A program made the translations under genes and the position numbers. Positions 7,201 to 14,127 of a stretch of DNA of 64,000 bases are shown here, one piece after another. The notes under the pieces are model-generated. The model was not told where the DNA came from and ran no database searches. It saw only the letters and a list, made by a program, of their open reading frames with translations. Origin of the DNA: Symbiodinium kawagutii (taxonomy: Eukaryota; Sar; Dinophyceae; Suessiales; Symbiodiniaceae); NCBI GenBank assembly GCA_009767595.1, contig VSDK01012287.1, positions 385,294 through 449,293 of the forward strand, read 5' to 3'. Every line of letters begins with the position of its first letter. The stretch's first letter is position 1.

Positions 7201-10046
7201 TGACCTCCGAAACCTTCATGGTATACTTGCACCAACTTATCACACCAGCACTATCAATCCAACGAACCAAACTTCAACTTCCAAAGAATGCCACCGCACT
7301 ATTATTAGCCGATGGGTGGACTGGCTTCCATGCTCACAAGAATGGACTGGACCGAGCACGCGAAGGCTGGGCCAAGCAGGCCCACTGCATCCTCCCAGCG
7401 CCTCAACCTGGAGGCTTTTCAGCCAATGCCCAACCTGTTGATCAGGTCCACCACTTGCTCAGGTCGCGGTTCGAATTAGTGGACTGCGAGGACATCGCTT
7501 GTGAATCTGACCTCAGAAAGCGTCCTTGTTCCTTTGCTTTGTGATTATGGGTCCGGGTCAAGTGTATACAAGTAGATGGGTGATGCTGCAAGACATGATG
7601 ACATAGGACTTTTGCAACCTTTCTCAGTCCAATTTGAATATATAGCAATTGTGTGGGTGTTTTGATGTGCTTTGCGTTGTTTTCTTTGAATGTGTTTCAG
7701 CAGCAAATGTTGTCTCCCAGTTTGGTGAGATAGGACGTTTGTGCTTTCTCCCTGCAGGTTACGACTCTATGGCGATTGCACCTTCAGGCCAGCCAGCAAG
7801 ACCGAAGCCATTCAACCGTGAAACTTTGCCGAAGCGAACCCTCCGTGCATGGCTCTCGGTGCCCAAGAAGGCTTTTGTAGCCGCATGGACGGTGACAGGA
7901 TACTTCGATGCAGCGCACTTTGGTGACCAAGGTTTATCGACAGAGGATGCTCGCCATTGCTTGGACAACACAGGCATGCTTCGCACTATGGGGATCAGAA
8001 GTGATGTGATGGAGGACACTTCGCAGGTTGACAGGTAGGGTGTCTTAAAATTGTGGTGAGCGCCCCAAATGACATAGGAAGGTTTGCTCAAACAATAAGA
8101 TTTGATGTCATGTAAGCAGGATGCATGGTTCTACACTGCCTTTTCAGTGCTTCTCTTCATGGAGCATGTTTGTGTGACTTAGGTCTTTTGTGTTCCATTT
8201 TATTTCACACAGGTGGTATTGGGCATTGCGGATGGAGGATGGATCCGCAGCCGCACTTCCATCAGCGTTGGCGTTCTCTGTGGAGAAGTTGGTGTGCCAG
8301 CACCGGCGACAAAGGAAGATCCTTTTTGACAAAAAGCCCAACAACTGGTCACAGAAGATAGAGGAGATCAACAAACAGGTCATGACCATCGTGTACGATT
8401 TGCGCAATGGATGCCTGGCTTCATCCAGCTTTTTGAGACAGCGCACTGTGATCATCGGCGGCAAGCTCGAGTTCACAGGAAAAGGGACTGGCTATCAGCT
8501 GTTGCGCCTTCAGTTTGAACTTGAACCAGATGCCCAGCCAGAAGGAGCTGGCAACTATGTTCTTTTCAGCGACAAGTTTCCAAAGCATGTCGTGTGTTGT
8601 GTGTCATCTTCTGGCACTCGATCGGGATTCGATCAGCTCCGTGAGACCTATGCAGGACACATGACAGTGGTGTTTCAGAAATTCTTTATTATATATATAT
8701 ATATATCTATGTACATATATATATGATTATCTATTTCATGATGGCAGGTGAAGGTGAACACTTAAGTCCTATCTCATGGTGCTTTCGTTGAGATCCAGTT
8801 TTGATGCTTCTGAGAGATGCTGGCTTAGGATGATTGAGGCTATAGTATTTGTTCATTTGCATTTGCCATTGAGCACTCCAGTCCTATGTCATGTTGCTTT
8901 CGTGGAGCTCCAGCTTTAATGTTTCTGGAAGGGATACTGGTTTACGATCATTGAGGCTATAGCATTATTTCATTTTCATGTGGCATTGAGCACTTAAGTC
9001 CTATGTCATTTTGCCTTCGGTGAGATCCAGTTTTAATGTTTCTAGAACGGGTGGTGGTTTACAATGATGGAGGGATATCATGACATAGGACTTTTGCGCA
9101 GTCGCCTCGCAGGAGTTGATGAAAGCTCCGGTGATGAGGAAGCAGCTGACCAAGATCAGGAGGACCAAGGTTTAGATGAGGATGAGGAGGAAACTGGTGA
9201 TGGAATGATGGCTCCACCCGATGTACAGGCTGAGAACGAGATGTTTGACAACATAGATGCTGATGCTTGTAGTTTTACTTCTGAGACTTCTAGTTTGGAG
9301 GAGTTCAATGGTGATGAAGAAACCTTGGGCTACAGCCATGCAGGTGAGCATGCACAGGAGCAGCAGAAAGACGGTGTCAGTGAGACTGGAGCAGGTCACC
9401 TGAAACAGTATCATCTTTCTGCAGAATGGAAGCACCTAGAATCGCTTGGCTCTCACCTGTGCGCCATTCCCAATGTCATAGGTGCAGGCGTCAACAGACA
9501 TCCCGCAGGCAATTTCTGGTCTGCGAGGTACCCCGGTAATTCAATACGTACGGCATCCTGGTCGGAGACAAGGGCCCCCTTCCGATGCCTGGTCCACTGC
9601 CTAAGGCACGTGATTTATTTACATTTGCAAAGCAATCCTGCCAATGCTGAAGTTTGGCAGTTTCAAATGGATGAGCTTAAACAATATTTGTGAGCTGATC
9701 GAGACGAGATGTTGAATTTGTGAGAAAGTCCTAAGACATCAGGTAACTGCCATGTATGGATAAATCCACTCTAGTAAACAACAAAACCTACAAGAACTTT
9801 TATGTATGTGTGCATCGCCAGAATTTAGCTAACGTGATTCGCATCTTGATCAACTCGCAGTTTGTGGCCATCCGCATGCGGCATCAAACAACGAGCATGC
9901 TTGAGGAATTTGCTGGCATCATATCCCAAAGACCTATGTCATGTATATTGAAACCCGATCATTTTTGTTTACTTGAAACCTTGATATGTGTCTGCAGGCA
10001 TCAGGCCTTTGGGTTCTACATGTCCAATGCATGCAGCTTACTGTGA
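1..10046 (+). CDS. Multi-exon DDE_1/CENP-B-like transposase-domain gene, 5' partial (whole-gene span)
   Basis: The exons listed below read in one direction and join with compatible phases at several introns. In order the product carries lysine/glutamate-rich regions, a helix-turn-helix-like stretch (FEKVEIVKYARTL, near 4930), a CENP-B-type segment (MKWVRKFLKAYHWR, near 6095) and a DDE_1 endonuclease core. That core has NIDQVW (D codon 6693), LLLADGWTGF (D codon 7311) and ANAQPVDQV (D codon 7440), matching the D-D-D layout of pogo/Tigger-type nucleases. Many introns and a long acidic tail suggest a host-resident, possibly domesticated gene rather than a young transposon. I saw no terminal inverted repeats around the whole gene. 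The first exon enters from outside the window and the last exon is uncertain. Substrate and function are unknown. Confidence 0.65.
190..250. repeat. TA and ATCT microsatellite
   Basis: TATATATATA followed by CATCTATC-type repeats inside the first intron. It has no coding value although the track is open. Confidence 0.9.
300..486 (+). CDS. Exon of the DDE_1 gene
   Basis: Frame 1 encodes an acidic, well-mixed segment (ILDRFCNFVSPFEEDLETVL...) after a microsatellite-rich intron. Candidate acceptors are AG at 298-299 and 318-319; only the second matches the upstream donor phase. A stop at 487-489 means the donor lies just before it. No domain is recognised. Confidence 0.45.
542..705 (+). CDS. 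Probable exon of the DDE_1 gene
   Basis: Frame 2 reads RFEECSKDGAGKSASHFRF followed by an acidic run (WDKDDDNINKAPTS). The composition is protein-like, in contrast to the flanking TA-repeat sequence. The exact left edge is unclear because a TCCTATCTCAT motif (554-564) lies in the open frame; the exon probably starts between 565 and 610. Confidence 0.4.
776..890 (+). CDS. Probable short exon of the DDE_1 gene
   Basis: The frame starting KVRENFPAIAALHAPVEENG reads through to PINM. It lies directly before the tandem exon block and ends near the point where the duplicated unit starts (GCCTACTCAC). Splice sites are not certain. Confidence 0.4.
942..1009 (+). CDS. Exon copy 1 of 5 in the tandem block
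   Basis: After TTTCCAG the core reads DSKMVDIPKDAGGVPEDR then FFNST in one frame. The donor is not obvious: no GT follows at the divergence point, so a non-canonical donor or an earlier GT (within GGCGTGCC) is possible. Copies at 1186, 1433, 1680 and 1919 have the same core. Confidence 0.4.
1186..1253 (+). CDS. Exon copy 2 of 5 in the tandem block
   Basis: Same core as copy 1, but the fourth residue is K (GACAGCAAGAAAGTG). Directly downstream the sequence is ACATGTCATTTG, which offers a GT not present in copy 1. Confidence 0.4.
1433..1500 (+). CDS. Exon copy 3 of 5 in the tandem block
   Basis: Identical in its core to copy 2, including the lysine codon, so copies 2 and 3 look like the most recent duplication pair. 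Confidence 0.4.
1680..1747 (+). CDS. Exon copy 4 of 5 in the tandem block
   Basis: The core matches copy 1 with the methionine codon, and is followed by ACATATGATTTT as in copy 1. Confidence 0.4.
1919..1986 (+). CDS. Exon copy 5 of 5 in the tandem block
   Basis: Methionine-type core. Its downstream intron differs: it gains an extra ATAATCATATACAG, and its donor-like context is CCATGGTGAGTCATT. Confidence 0.4.
2171..2414 (+). CDS. Exon of the DDE_1 gene
   Basis: Begins after TTGAGCAG (AG 2169-2170) and encodes a basic, helix-rich segment containing KKSCTVKIFGFSRRFPDN. A GT at 2415 leaves phase 1, which fits the acceptor at 2538-2539. The intron between them is 125 nt and carries the motif at 2488. 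The fold is not recognised; a DNA-binding role is possible but unproven. Confidence 0.6.
2540..3082 (+). CDS. Exon of the DDE_1 gene, Ala/Ser/Asp-rich linker
   Basis: An open segment of about 180 residues. It has a basic start (RSPRTDLQKK), a helical stretch (QQITQRLVEHWLSF), then low-complexity Ala/Ser/Asp (VASASAADAPQSHATGS) and a hydrophobic end (GQVAVLLAGTA). The donor GTATGTTG at 3083 leaves phase 1, matching the acceptor at 3282-3283. Confidence 0.6.
3284..3610 (+). CDS. Exon of the DDE_1 gene
   Basis: Starts after CTTGATGCAG and reads ELEQKKLKIKRPFVRRILMG onwards to an end near HISM. The donor GTGTAAAC at 3611 and acceptor at 3672-3673 define a 63-nt intron with matching phase (1). 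That intron has a motif variant (ATGACTTAGGA) in its middle. No family is recognised. Confidence 0.6.
3674..3757 (+). CDS. Short exon of the DDE_1 gene
   Basis: Continues the previous exon in phase (SGIPGLLCKTSIRF...). The frame closes near 3757, so the donor must lie before that. It is short and its right edge is not fixed. Confidence 0.4.
3830..3994 (+). CDS. Exon of the DDE_1 gene, coiled-coil-like
   Basis: Encodes GVKRTAAEIAALPAESIAKR and a continuing Ala/Glu/Lys-rich helix (EAQQESERGLQ). A GT at 3995 gives phase 2, which fits an acceptor AG at 4365-4366. The intron would then hold the inverted-motif element 4082-4358. A donor inside the motif itself (GT at 4088) is also phase-compatible. 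Confidence 0.5.
4082..4358 (+). mobile_element. 277-bp intronic element bounded by the inverted motif TCCTATGTCATCA / TGATGACATAGGA-like ends
   Basis: The left end reads TTCCTATGTCATCAGG and the right end GTGATGACATAGGAC, which are inverted copies of each other over about 13 bases. Between them lie TA, TACC and TATC microsatellites. The element nearly fills the intron between the exons ending about 3994 and starting about 4367, as expected for a non-autonomous element that makes its own intron. No target-site duplication is clear. Confidence 0.5.
4127..4320. repeat. Compound TA / TACC / TATC microsatellite
   Basis: Nearly 200 bases of ATAT, CTACCTAC and CTATCTAT repeats inside the inverted-motif element. 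The apparent Tyr/Leu/Ile/Ser-rich reading frames here are artefacts of the repeat. Confidence 0.95.
4367..4735 (+). CDS. Exon of the DDE_1 gene, helical Glu/Lys-rich
   Basis: Reads KEALEVEVTDRCEECRELEE and then an amphipathic helical region with LGESLGLDASEKHATIMSSL. Around 4720-4740 the protein-like frame changes from frame 3 to frame 2 without an obvious intron, so a small intron or an indel is likely there. Confidence 0.55.
4739..5365 (+). CDS. Exon of the DDE_1 gene with helix-turn-helix-like region
   Basis: Frame 2 is open for about 200 residues. It has a strongly basic stretch (NRKRKGIKTIRKKR), then RLTIFEKVEIVKYARTL, which resembles the first helix of psq/CENP-B-type DNA-binding domains, then many Lys/Arg/Gln residues (KLGNIKVGVLIKQCEEQSW) and Trp-containing helices. 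The frame closes with TAG at 5366-5368; a donor should lie shortly before. The DNA-binding role is inferred from the family layout. Confidence 0.6.
5379..5478 (+). repeat. Two-copy 51-bp intronic tandem duplication carrying the motif
   Basis: CCTATCTCATCTTACTTTTC and CCTATCTCATTTTACCTTTC start 51 bp apart, followed by similar CATGYATGTAGTRTT segments. Each copy has one TCCTATCTCAT-type motif (5383 and 5434). Confidence 0.75.
5888..6134 (+). CDS. Exon of the DDE_1 gene, CENP-B-like segment
   Basis: Encodes CEIPISKVVTVRRLAREYNM, an Ala/Lys-rich helix, and a C-terminal KWVRKFLKAYHWR. The last resembles the W..RF..R.gw signature found between the HTH and DDE parts of CENP-B/Tigger-type transposases. 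The donor is a strong GTAAGTGG at 6135 (phase 2). The left edge is near a motif copy (5877-5887), whose ATAG|GA could itself act as acceptor. Confidence 0.6.
6600..6780 (+). CDS. Exon of the DDE_1 gene, first catalytic Asp
   Basis: Starts after CATCACCTCAG and reads EWDDVRLQAARAGVQKHIS, then KFMVLNIDQVWRQAL. The Asp codon at 6693-6695 sits in the position of the first DDE_1 acid (N-x-D-x-x-W/G context). The phase does not match the exon ending at 6134, so a small exon probably lies between. Motif copies flank it at 6581 (+) and 6796 (-). Confidence 0.6.
6975..7521 (+). CDS. Exon of the DDE_1 gene, catalytic core (second and third Asp)
   Basis: Frame 3 reads through SITVVTSTWSSGD (strand 1 of an RNase H-like fold), LGLCVPDSF, a conserved-looking SPSHFMTSETFMVYL, then TALLLADGWTGFHAH (Asp 7311) and ILPAPQPGGFSANAQPVDQV (Asp 7440). 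The LP-x-x-x-x...QP-x-D arrangement is the classic DDE_1 signature. The donor GTCCTTGTT at 7522 leaves phase 1 and fits the acceptor at 7756-7757. The left edge is approximate. Confidence 0.7.
7758..8034 (+). CDS. Exon of the DDE_1 gene, C-terminal part of the nuclease domain
   Basis: Starts after TCCCTGCAG and encodes YDSMAIAPSGQPARPKPFNR and a helical AFVAAWTVTGYFDAAHFG...CLDNTGML. The latter resembles the helical end of DDE_1 domains (aW..v....i...f...gi). The donor GTAGGGTG at 8035 (phase 2) matches the acceptor at 8211-8212. Confidence 0.65.
8213..8640 (+). CDS. Exon of the DDE_1 gene, uncharacterised C-terminal domain
   Basis: Begins after TTCACACAG in phase and encodes about 142 residues. 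These include ALAFSVEKLVCQHRRQRK, a second VYDLRNG similar to the VYDFV of the first exon, and LQFELEPDAQPEG. The donor GTGAGACC at 8641 (phase 1) matches the acceptor at 9111-9112 across a 472-nt intron. The domain is not recognised. Confidence 0.6.
8755..9060 (+). repeat. Three diverged copies of a roughly 116-bp intronic tandem repeat carrying the motif
   Basis: Units start near 8755, 8871 and 8988. They share CTTTCGTKGAGMTCCAG, a TTGAGGCTATAG stretch and GGCATTGAGCAC, with many differences between copies, but the motifs (8767, 8882, 8999) stay nearly unchanged. An inverted motif closes the block at 9080-9090. Confidence 0.8.
8999..9090 (+). repeat. 92-bp inverted motif pair
   Basis: TCCTATGTCAT at 8999 and ATGACATAGGA at 9080 face each other at the 3' end of the 472-nt intron. 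The acceptor used by the next exon lies 21 nt after the right motif. Confidence 0.6.
9113..9690 (+). CDS. Exon(s) of the DDE_1 gene, acidic tail and Trp-rich end
   Basis: The start is very acidic (DQDQEDQGLDEDEEETGDG), continuing through a Ser/Glu-rich region to HPAGNFWSARYPG and RAPFRCLVHCLRHVIYLHL. The W-x-A-x-Y pattern recalls short AP2-like DNA-binding strands found in dinoflagellate proteins; that is a weak likeness. The frame stops at 9691-9693, but an intron may start earlier (GTGATTTAT near 9610). Confidence 0.55.
9760..9931 (+). CDS. Probable exon of the DDE_1 gene
   Basis: Frame 3 reads VCVHRQNLANVIRILINSQF then VAIRMRHQTTSMLEEFAG. It looks coding and ends just before a motif variant (ACCTATGTCAT, 9932). 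The left edge is unknown. Confidence 0.45.
9996..10046 (+). CDS. Possible last exon of the DDE_1 gene
   Basis: After a good acceptor (TGTGTCTGCAG) a short segment HQAFGFYMSNACSLL ends in TGA. It stays in the same frame as the previous exon. It is short, so confidence is low. Confidence 0.35.
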   Translation, partial: RHQAFGFYMSNACSLL

Positions 10047-10235
10047 AAGGGACATAACTTGTGGCACCAGACCACATGACATAGCCGACAACAAGAGATG
10101 AAAAGTAGTGCTGAATCCTAAGTCACAGGCTTTGGGAACAGCGCTTGGCTGTGCTTCGCAGAGCTTTTATTTTATTTGTTTTTTCCCTAATCTCGGTTGC
10201 TGCTTGGGGTCTGGCGATAGCATTTGGAGCTTTAG

Positions 10236-10306
10236 TCCTATGTCATGTGGTATCTGGAGTGGACAGGTTGCGCATGGGTGGTGATTTCAGCCATGATGAG
10301 ATAGGA
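10236..10306 (+). repeat. 71-bp inverted motif pair
   Basis: TCCTATGTCATGTGG at the left and CCATGATGAGATAGGA at the right form a short inverted repeat around a GC-richer core. It is the smallest complete pair seen. Confidence 0.6.
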
Positions 10307-10320
10307 CTTAAGGCTGAAAA

Positions 10321-10365
10321 TCCTATGTCACCAGACGCACTAAGTCCTAAGTCATCAGACCCTAG
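10321..10365 (+). repeat. Two motif copies in a 24-bp tandem duplication
   Basis: TCCTATGTCACCAGAC and TCCTAAGTCATCAGAC start 24 bp apart. They are the last motif copies in the window. Confidence 0.7.
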
Positions 10366-10577
10366 TATAGCTGTTCCGAACCCATCCAGATCCTACCAGA
10401 CCCATCTGTCCTGCAAATTTCCTTCCATGAGGGAGAACTCTGTTCTGTCAATCTGAATTTCCTAGTTTTGGTGTGACCACCACCAATTCTGATGTTCACC
10501 ACTTTCCTTGATCAGGCTAGATTTTGAACCTATAGTTTGGCCGCTTACCAGAAGCGGCTTAGGACACCCTGTGGAGG

Positions 10578-10728
10578 ATTACTACAAACCATGATTGTGA
10601 GCTGATCGAGCAGCGGACTCAGAAGCCATGCTTGTCACGATTGGCTCTGTCCAGGCCAAATATCTCCGCCGAACTGGCAGGTGCAACAGGGACAGCTGGG
10701 AGCTGGGATGATGTCTTTGTGAATGCTG
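10578..10728 (+). CDS. Exon-like island, unknown protein
   Basis: One + frame reads CELIEQRTQKPCLSRLALSR and then SAELAGATGTAGSWDDVFVN with coding-like composition. A hairpin starts right at its end. TTGTGAGCTGATCGAG at its start also occurs at 9688, so that part may instead be intron. The minus strand is also open here. No family is recognised. Confidence 0.35.
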
Positions 10729-10798
10729 GGCCGTGGCTTGTCCAACCATCAAGAAACTTGGATAAATGATCTTGATGGTTGGATAAGCCACGGCCCAG
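10726..10798. repeat. Hairpin with 27-bp arms
   Basis: CTGGGCCGTGGCTTGTCCAA... is repeated inverted as ...TTGGATAAGCCACGGCCCAG, separated by about 16 bases. It may be a small foldback element. Confidence 0.85.
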
Positions 10799-11493
10799 TC
10801 TTGGATAAGCCACAAACCAGATAGATGATAGATTGATAGATCTTGATTTTCTGCATCAATGCAGATACGGTTGGATTTTGACTCACACCCGTTGATCAGT
10901 TGCAGGATGTCAGCTGCCACAGTATTTGGCACACTATTTGGACCGATGTTGTCCACATTTTTGTGGGCATGATGATGTAACGTAAATGCCACGGCGGAGA
11001 ACACACCAACCAGTGGAAACCATGGGTTTCAGTATGTCCAAGGATTTCACCCACCATAGACAGCATTTGACCACAAGTGTCTCGGAAAATCTCCACTGTG
11101 TTTTTTTGTTCTTTGGTGGTTTTGTTCATGTTTTTTTTTATTTATTAGTTATATCCATACTTCAAACTCTTCAAGTCGACATGACTATTAGATCAAACAA
11201 CTAATTTGGTATGATGGAGCATGGTGCCAACCGCTTAAATGTACCATGAACCGGGTCCCTAGCGGAGGAGGTCGCGAATGGATATCCAACTGATAGAGAT
11301 TCATGATTCTTAAAGCTGGTCAATCAGATTCTTACAGCGATGAAACACAAATACTACAGGGTAAATGATCCAGGATTTCAAGCATTAATAATCCTCAATG
11401 ATAATTGTGAATGCTGAGAAATGAGCATCATTCCATATCATTCCTAAAGCTATCCAGAAAAAAATGACGCTCCCAGTGCAATTTACCATCCAG

Positions 11494-11598
11494 CTCTTCC
11501 TTGAGATGAGGCCGCCCAGCCTTCCTGGTTGGTTGGGAACCCCAGGGGAGTGGCGACCCAGGAGCCGATCCTCAGATCCACTGGAGACAAGGAACTGA
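11494..11598 (+). CDS. Exon-like island, possibly terminal
   Basis: Starts after TTTACCATCCAG, reads LFLEMRPPSLPGWLGTPGEW and ends with TGA at 11596. It is GC-rich against an AT-rich flank. Unknown protein; the minus strand is open too. Confidence 0.35.
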   Translation, partial: LFLEMRPPSLPGWLGTPGEWRPRSRSSDPLETRN

Positions 11599-11651
11599 TC
11601 CATTTCGATTTGATGCTGATGTGATGTTGAGAAAAGTGTTTACTCTCTCCG

Positions 11652-11740
11652 GCAAACGAAAACCTGGAAGTGGATAATCGAGAATTTATGCCGGTTTTGC
11701 CTGTAAATATTGTGTTTTTTAGCTTCCAGGTTAGTTTGCC
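11652..11740. mobile_element. Short inverted-repeat element
   Basis: GCAAACGAAAACCTGGAAG and CTTCCAGGTTAGTTTGC face each other across about 50 bases. It is MITE-like in size. Confidence 0.5.
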
Positions 11741-11956
11741 AGAGGCTATGTAGTTGCTATCAAGAACCATCAGCAACTATCAAGTCCTAGAACACAAGCT
11801 GCGGATACCCGCAGTACTGCTGGGCGAAGCATTGGCTGTACTGAGCCAATCCAGTTCTTGATCCTCGCACTTCTTCCCACTAAACAGGTCCTTACGCTTC
11901 TACAAACCGGAGGCGGGAGAGAGGGTGCCGGCATAGTCCAAACATACATTTGCAAA

Positions 11957-12007
<51 letters not shown>
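11957..12007. repeat. (ATC)n microsatellite
   Basis: About 17 uninterrupted CAT/ATC units. On the minus strand this gives a spurious poly-Met reading. Confidence 0.98.
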
Positions 12008-12756
12008 TTGGCTACTTAGATCGATGCCATGATGTGGGAAACTGCCTGATTTCTGATGAGCCTCTCTCTGCATTCTATCGCAAAATGCGCACATTTTCTC
12101 CAGTGGTAGGGCGTATTTGAAGGATTTTGAAGGACCTGTGGCATTGTGCCTGCGGCATTCCCTGAATTCCGCTCAGTTTGCAGCAAGGGAATATCATGTG
12201 TAATAAAATGTCGCTGATTTTGCTCTGAAACGACCAAGTTTTTTTGCTACGCATGTTGCGTTTCATGATCTCGGCCTCATCCTGTTCGCCAGTGGTGCTT
12301 GGGGCCTGCGTGTGAGGCATTGCCTCGGGTCTCCCTGCGGCCCGTGCTAACGGCCGGTCACCCAAGGGGAACGGACCTTTCAGTGCTGTCGTGAGAGGAG
12401 CAATGGGATTGAACCAATGTTTAGAGTAATGGGTTTCATTTACGGTATGTGAAAGCTTAACCATCAGTTCGTCAAAGCATCGTCAAAAGTCCCTTTAGTA
12501 ACTTTAGTGAATTGAAAAGTGCTGAAGTGCATCCAATGGTCCCGAAAAGGATCATGAAGAGTTTACGGTTTTGTGTTTGTTTTGGCGCAAGCGAGGATAA
12601 TGCCGAAAACAAGCAAGCGATTTGGAAGCTACATCGGGTGACCCCCTTGGCTGCAAAAGACGCTCAATCATCACGTGTGTGTGAAAATAATTTCTTCCAG
12701 TTTGCTTGAGCCATTGATTTCGTTGGGAAACCTTTGACCACAATTGATCTTTCAGA
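12008..12756. other. No clear gene
   Basis: Mixed sequence. A GC-rich patch at 12290-12400 is open on the minus strand (KGPFPLGDRPLARAAGRP) but has no supporting splice sites that I could see. Confidence 0.4.
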
Positions 12757-12896
12757 GATCTGCAGCAGCTCATTGATCTGGTGCCTTCCAGTGCTTCCTC
12801 CAGAGCTATCCTTGGGAAACTGCAGCTGCAGCTACCCGTGCAGGCTCACCAAGTGGAACCGAACTTGGAACCTGTGGCGCCAAGTAGACCTCCCAG
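12757..12896 (+). CDS. Exon-like island, Leu/Gln/Pro-rich
   Basis: Acceptor GATCTTTCAG, then DLQQLIDLVPSSASSRAILG and KLQLQLPVQAHQVEPNLEP, ending at CCCAG|GTGCATCG. Good coding character and canonical borders, but no known domain. Confidence 0.5.
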
Positions 12897-12957
12897 GTGC
12901 ATCGTCATGGTGCGCATTCCGTTGATCTCAGTTGGCTGAGTGACATGGTTGGGACTG

Positions 12958-13630
12958 CTACTTGAGGATGCCCTCCATTTAATCAACCACGGGTTTCATT
13001 ACTCCGGGTTTAACATTACTAAATGGTATCAGTTGATTTGGAAGATCAAACGCTTCAATGTGTGTCATGTGCGCCCCGGTTTTTTTGGATGTCTCTCGGC
13101 GGGTTTTGGATGAAAGCTGTTGTGCAGTAGCATTTCTTTGTTGTTACGTAACCATTTGCTCGTAAGATGATTGCTGTTTCAATTGTGCTGCTGGGCTGAT
13201 TTGTGTGGCCTGTGTGAAGAGAGCTAAAGCTTGTGAAGAGACTTCAGAAACCATATCGTCCTCCGTGTTTCTGACAACCGTTTGGTTAGCGAGCATGCAG
13301 CATGATTTTCAAAAATTTGACCATGCCTTAAATCATTTCAGTTATAGAGGGATATGTCAAGAGCACACAATTGAAAGCACAGAAACATGGATCCTCGCAC
13401 TGGTTGGCTCAACAAGCTTTTGCAACAAGCTTTTGCGCCGTTGCAATAGAAATAAAAAAACATAAACAAAAAATGTATGAACATATAAACCTCAAGTATT
13501 TTCAATGCTTTTGCACTTAGGATCACTTGGTACCAGTCCTTGGGCATTTTGATCGTATTTGTATTGTATCTGCAAATAAGGAGCATCCCCAACTGGTCCC
13601 CAAGCATCCAAAAAGGACAATTTTGGATAA
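12958..13630. other. No clear gene
   Basis: AT-rich, with scattered short open frames on both strands and no convincing exon. Confidence 0.4.
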
Positions 13631-13636
13631 ACCAGA

Positions 13637-13813
13637 GTAGTTTTTGAGGGCACAGCATTTCTGTACTGCTGTTCCAATGGTATCAGAATCCACACTGGCG
13701 CTGTGCCGCTGATTAAGAGCGCTATGTCCGTCGAACTCTCCGAGATGTGCAGAGGCTTCCAGCCATGTGTCCCTAGGGCTGAAAAAACATGCCGACAGAG
13801 CTGGATGGGACAA
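13637..13813 (+). CDS. Exon-like island
   Basis: Reads VVFEGTAFLYCCSNGIRIHT and then GAVPLIKSAMSVELSEMCRG before a stop at 13814. The mixed hydrophobic/polar pattern looks like real protein. The minus strand is open as well, but the + strand matches its neighbours. Function unknown. Confidence 0.45.
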
Positions 13814-13859
13814 TAGCACTGAGGCATGCTCGAGAATGGCCCGAGTATAGCAGCTACAG

Positions 13860-14080
13860 CTTACATCAGCTTTCCATCTCTTACATCAAAGATTTCGAGT
13901 GCAGGTGTAGGGAGTTCAGGTTCCAATGCAGACTACAATCCTCTGCAAGGTGGTGCCAAAGGCACCACTTCGCGTGGACTTTCCCGTGTCTTCTCCCAGG
14001 TCATTGAGCCCTGCAGCTATGTGGTAGCTTTTTCAGGCGTTTGGACCTCGGCATCCAGAGAGGCCGTCAATGCATGTTGA
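13860..14080 (+). CDS. Exon-like island, Gly/Ser-rich
   Basis: Frame 2 encodes ISSAGVGSSGSNADYNPLQG then LSRVFSQVIEPCSYVVAFSG. Several AG acceptors precede it (GAGTGCAG, GAGTTCAG). Unknown protein. Confidence 0.45.
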
Positions 14081-14127
14081 TGGCTTTGAGCAAGCTGAGA
14101 AGACATGACACAAATGAACTATATGGC

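Larger units (their letters stand above)
131..10355. repeat. Dispersed 11-nt motif TCCTATGTCAT, 36 sites in 10.2 kb
   Basis: Sites by eye, + orientation: 554, 1106, 1353, 1600, 1839, 2091, 2488, 3106, 3259, 4082, 5383, 5434, 6581, 8767, 8882, 8999, 9729, 9932, 10116, 10236, 10321, 10345. Minus orientation: 131, 3636, 4348, 5877, 6198, 6796, 6869, 6946, 7598, 7725, 8069, 9080, 10076, 10296. Twenty are exact. The rest differ mostly at positions 6-7 (TATCTCAT, TAAGTCAT) or the last base. A longer consensus is AAGTCCTATGTCATC. They fall in introns wherever I could place the introns. Confidence 0.9.

Noticed and set aside
9470-9485. AATGTCATAGGTGCAG as a motif copy
   Set aside because: The order of blocks differs from ATGACATAGGA and it lies in a good coding frame.
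11900-12094. Minus-strand frame with a long poly-methionine run
   Set aside because: It is the (ATC)n microsatellite read on the minus strand.
12700-12715. CTTGAGCCATTG as a second, reversed spliced-leader relict
   Set aside because: Only nine bases match; not significant.
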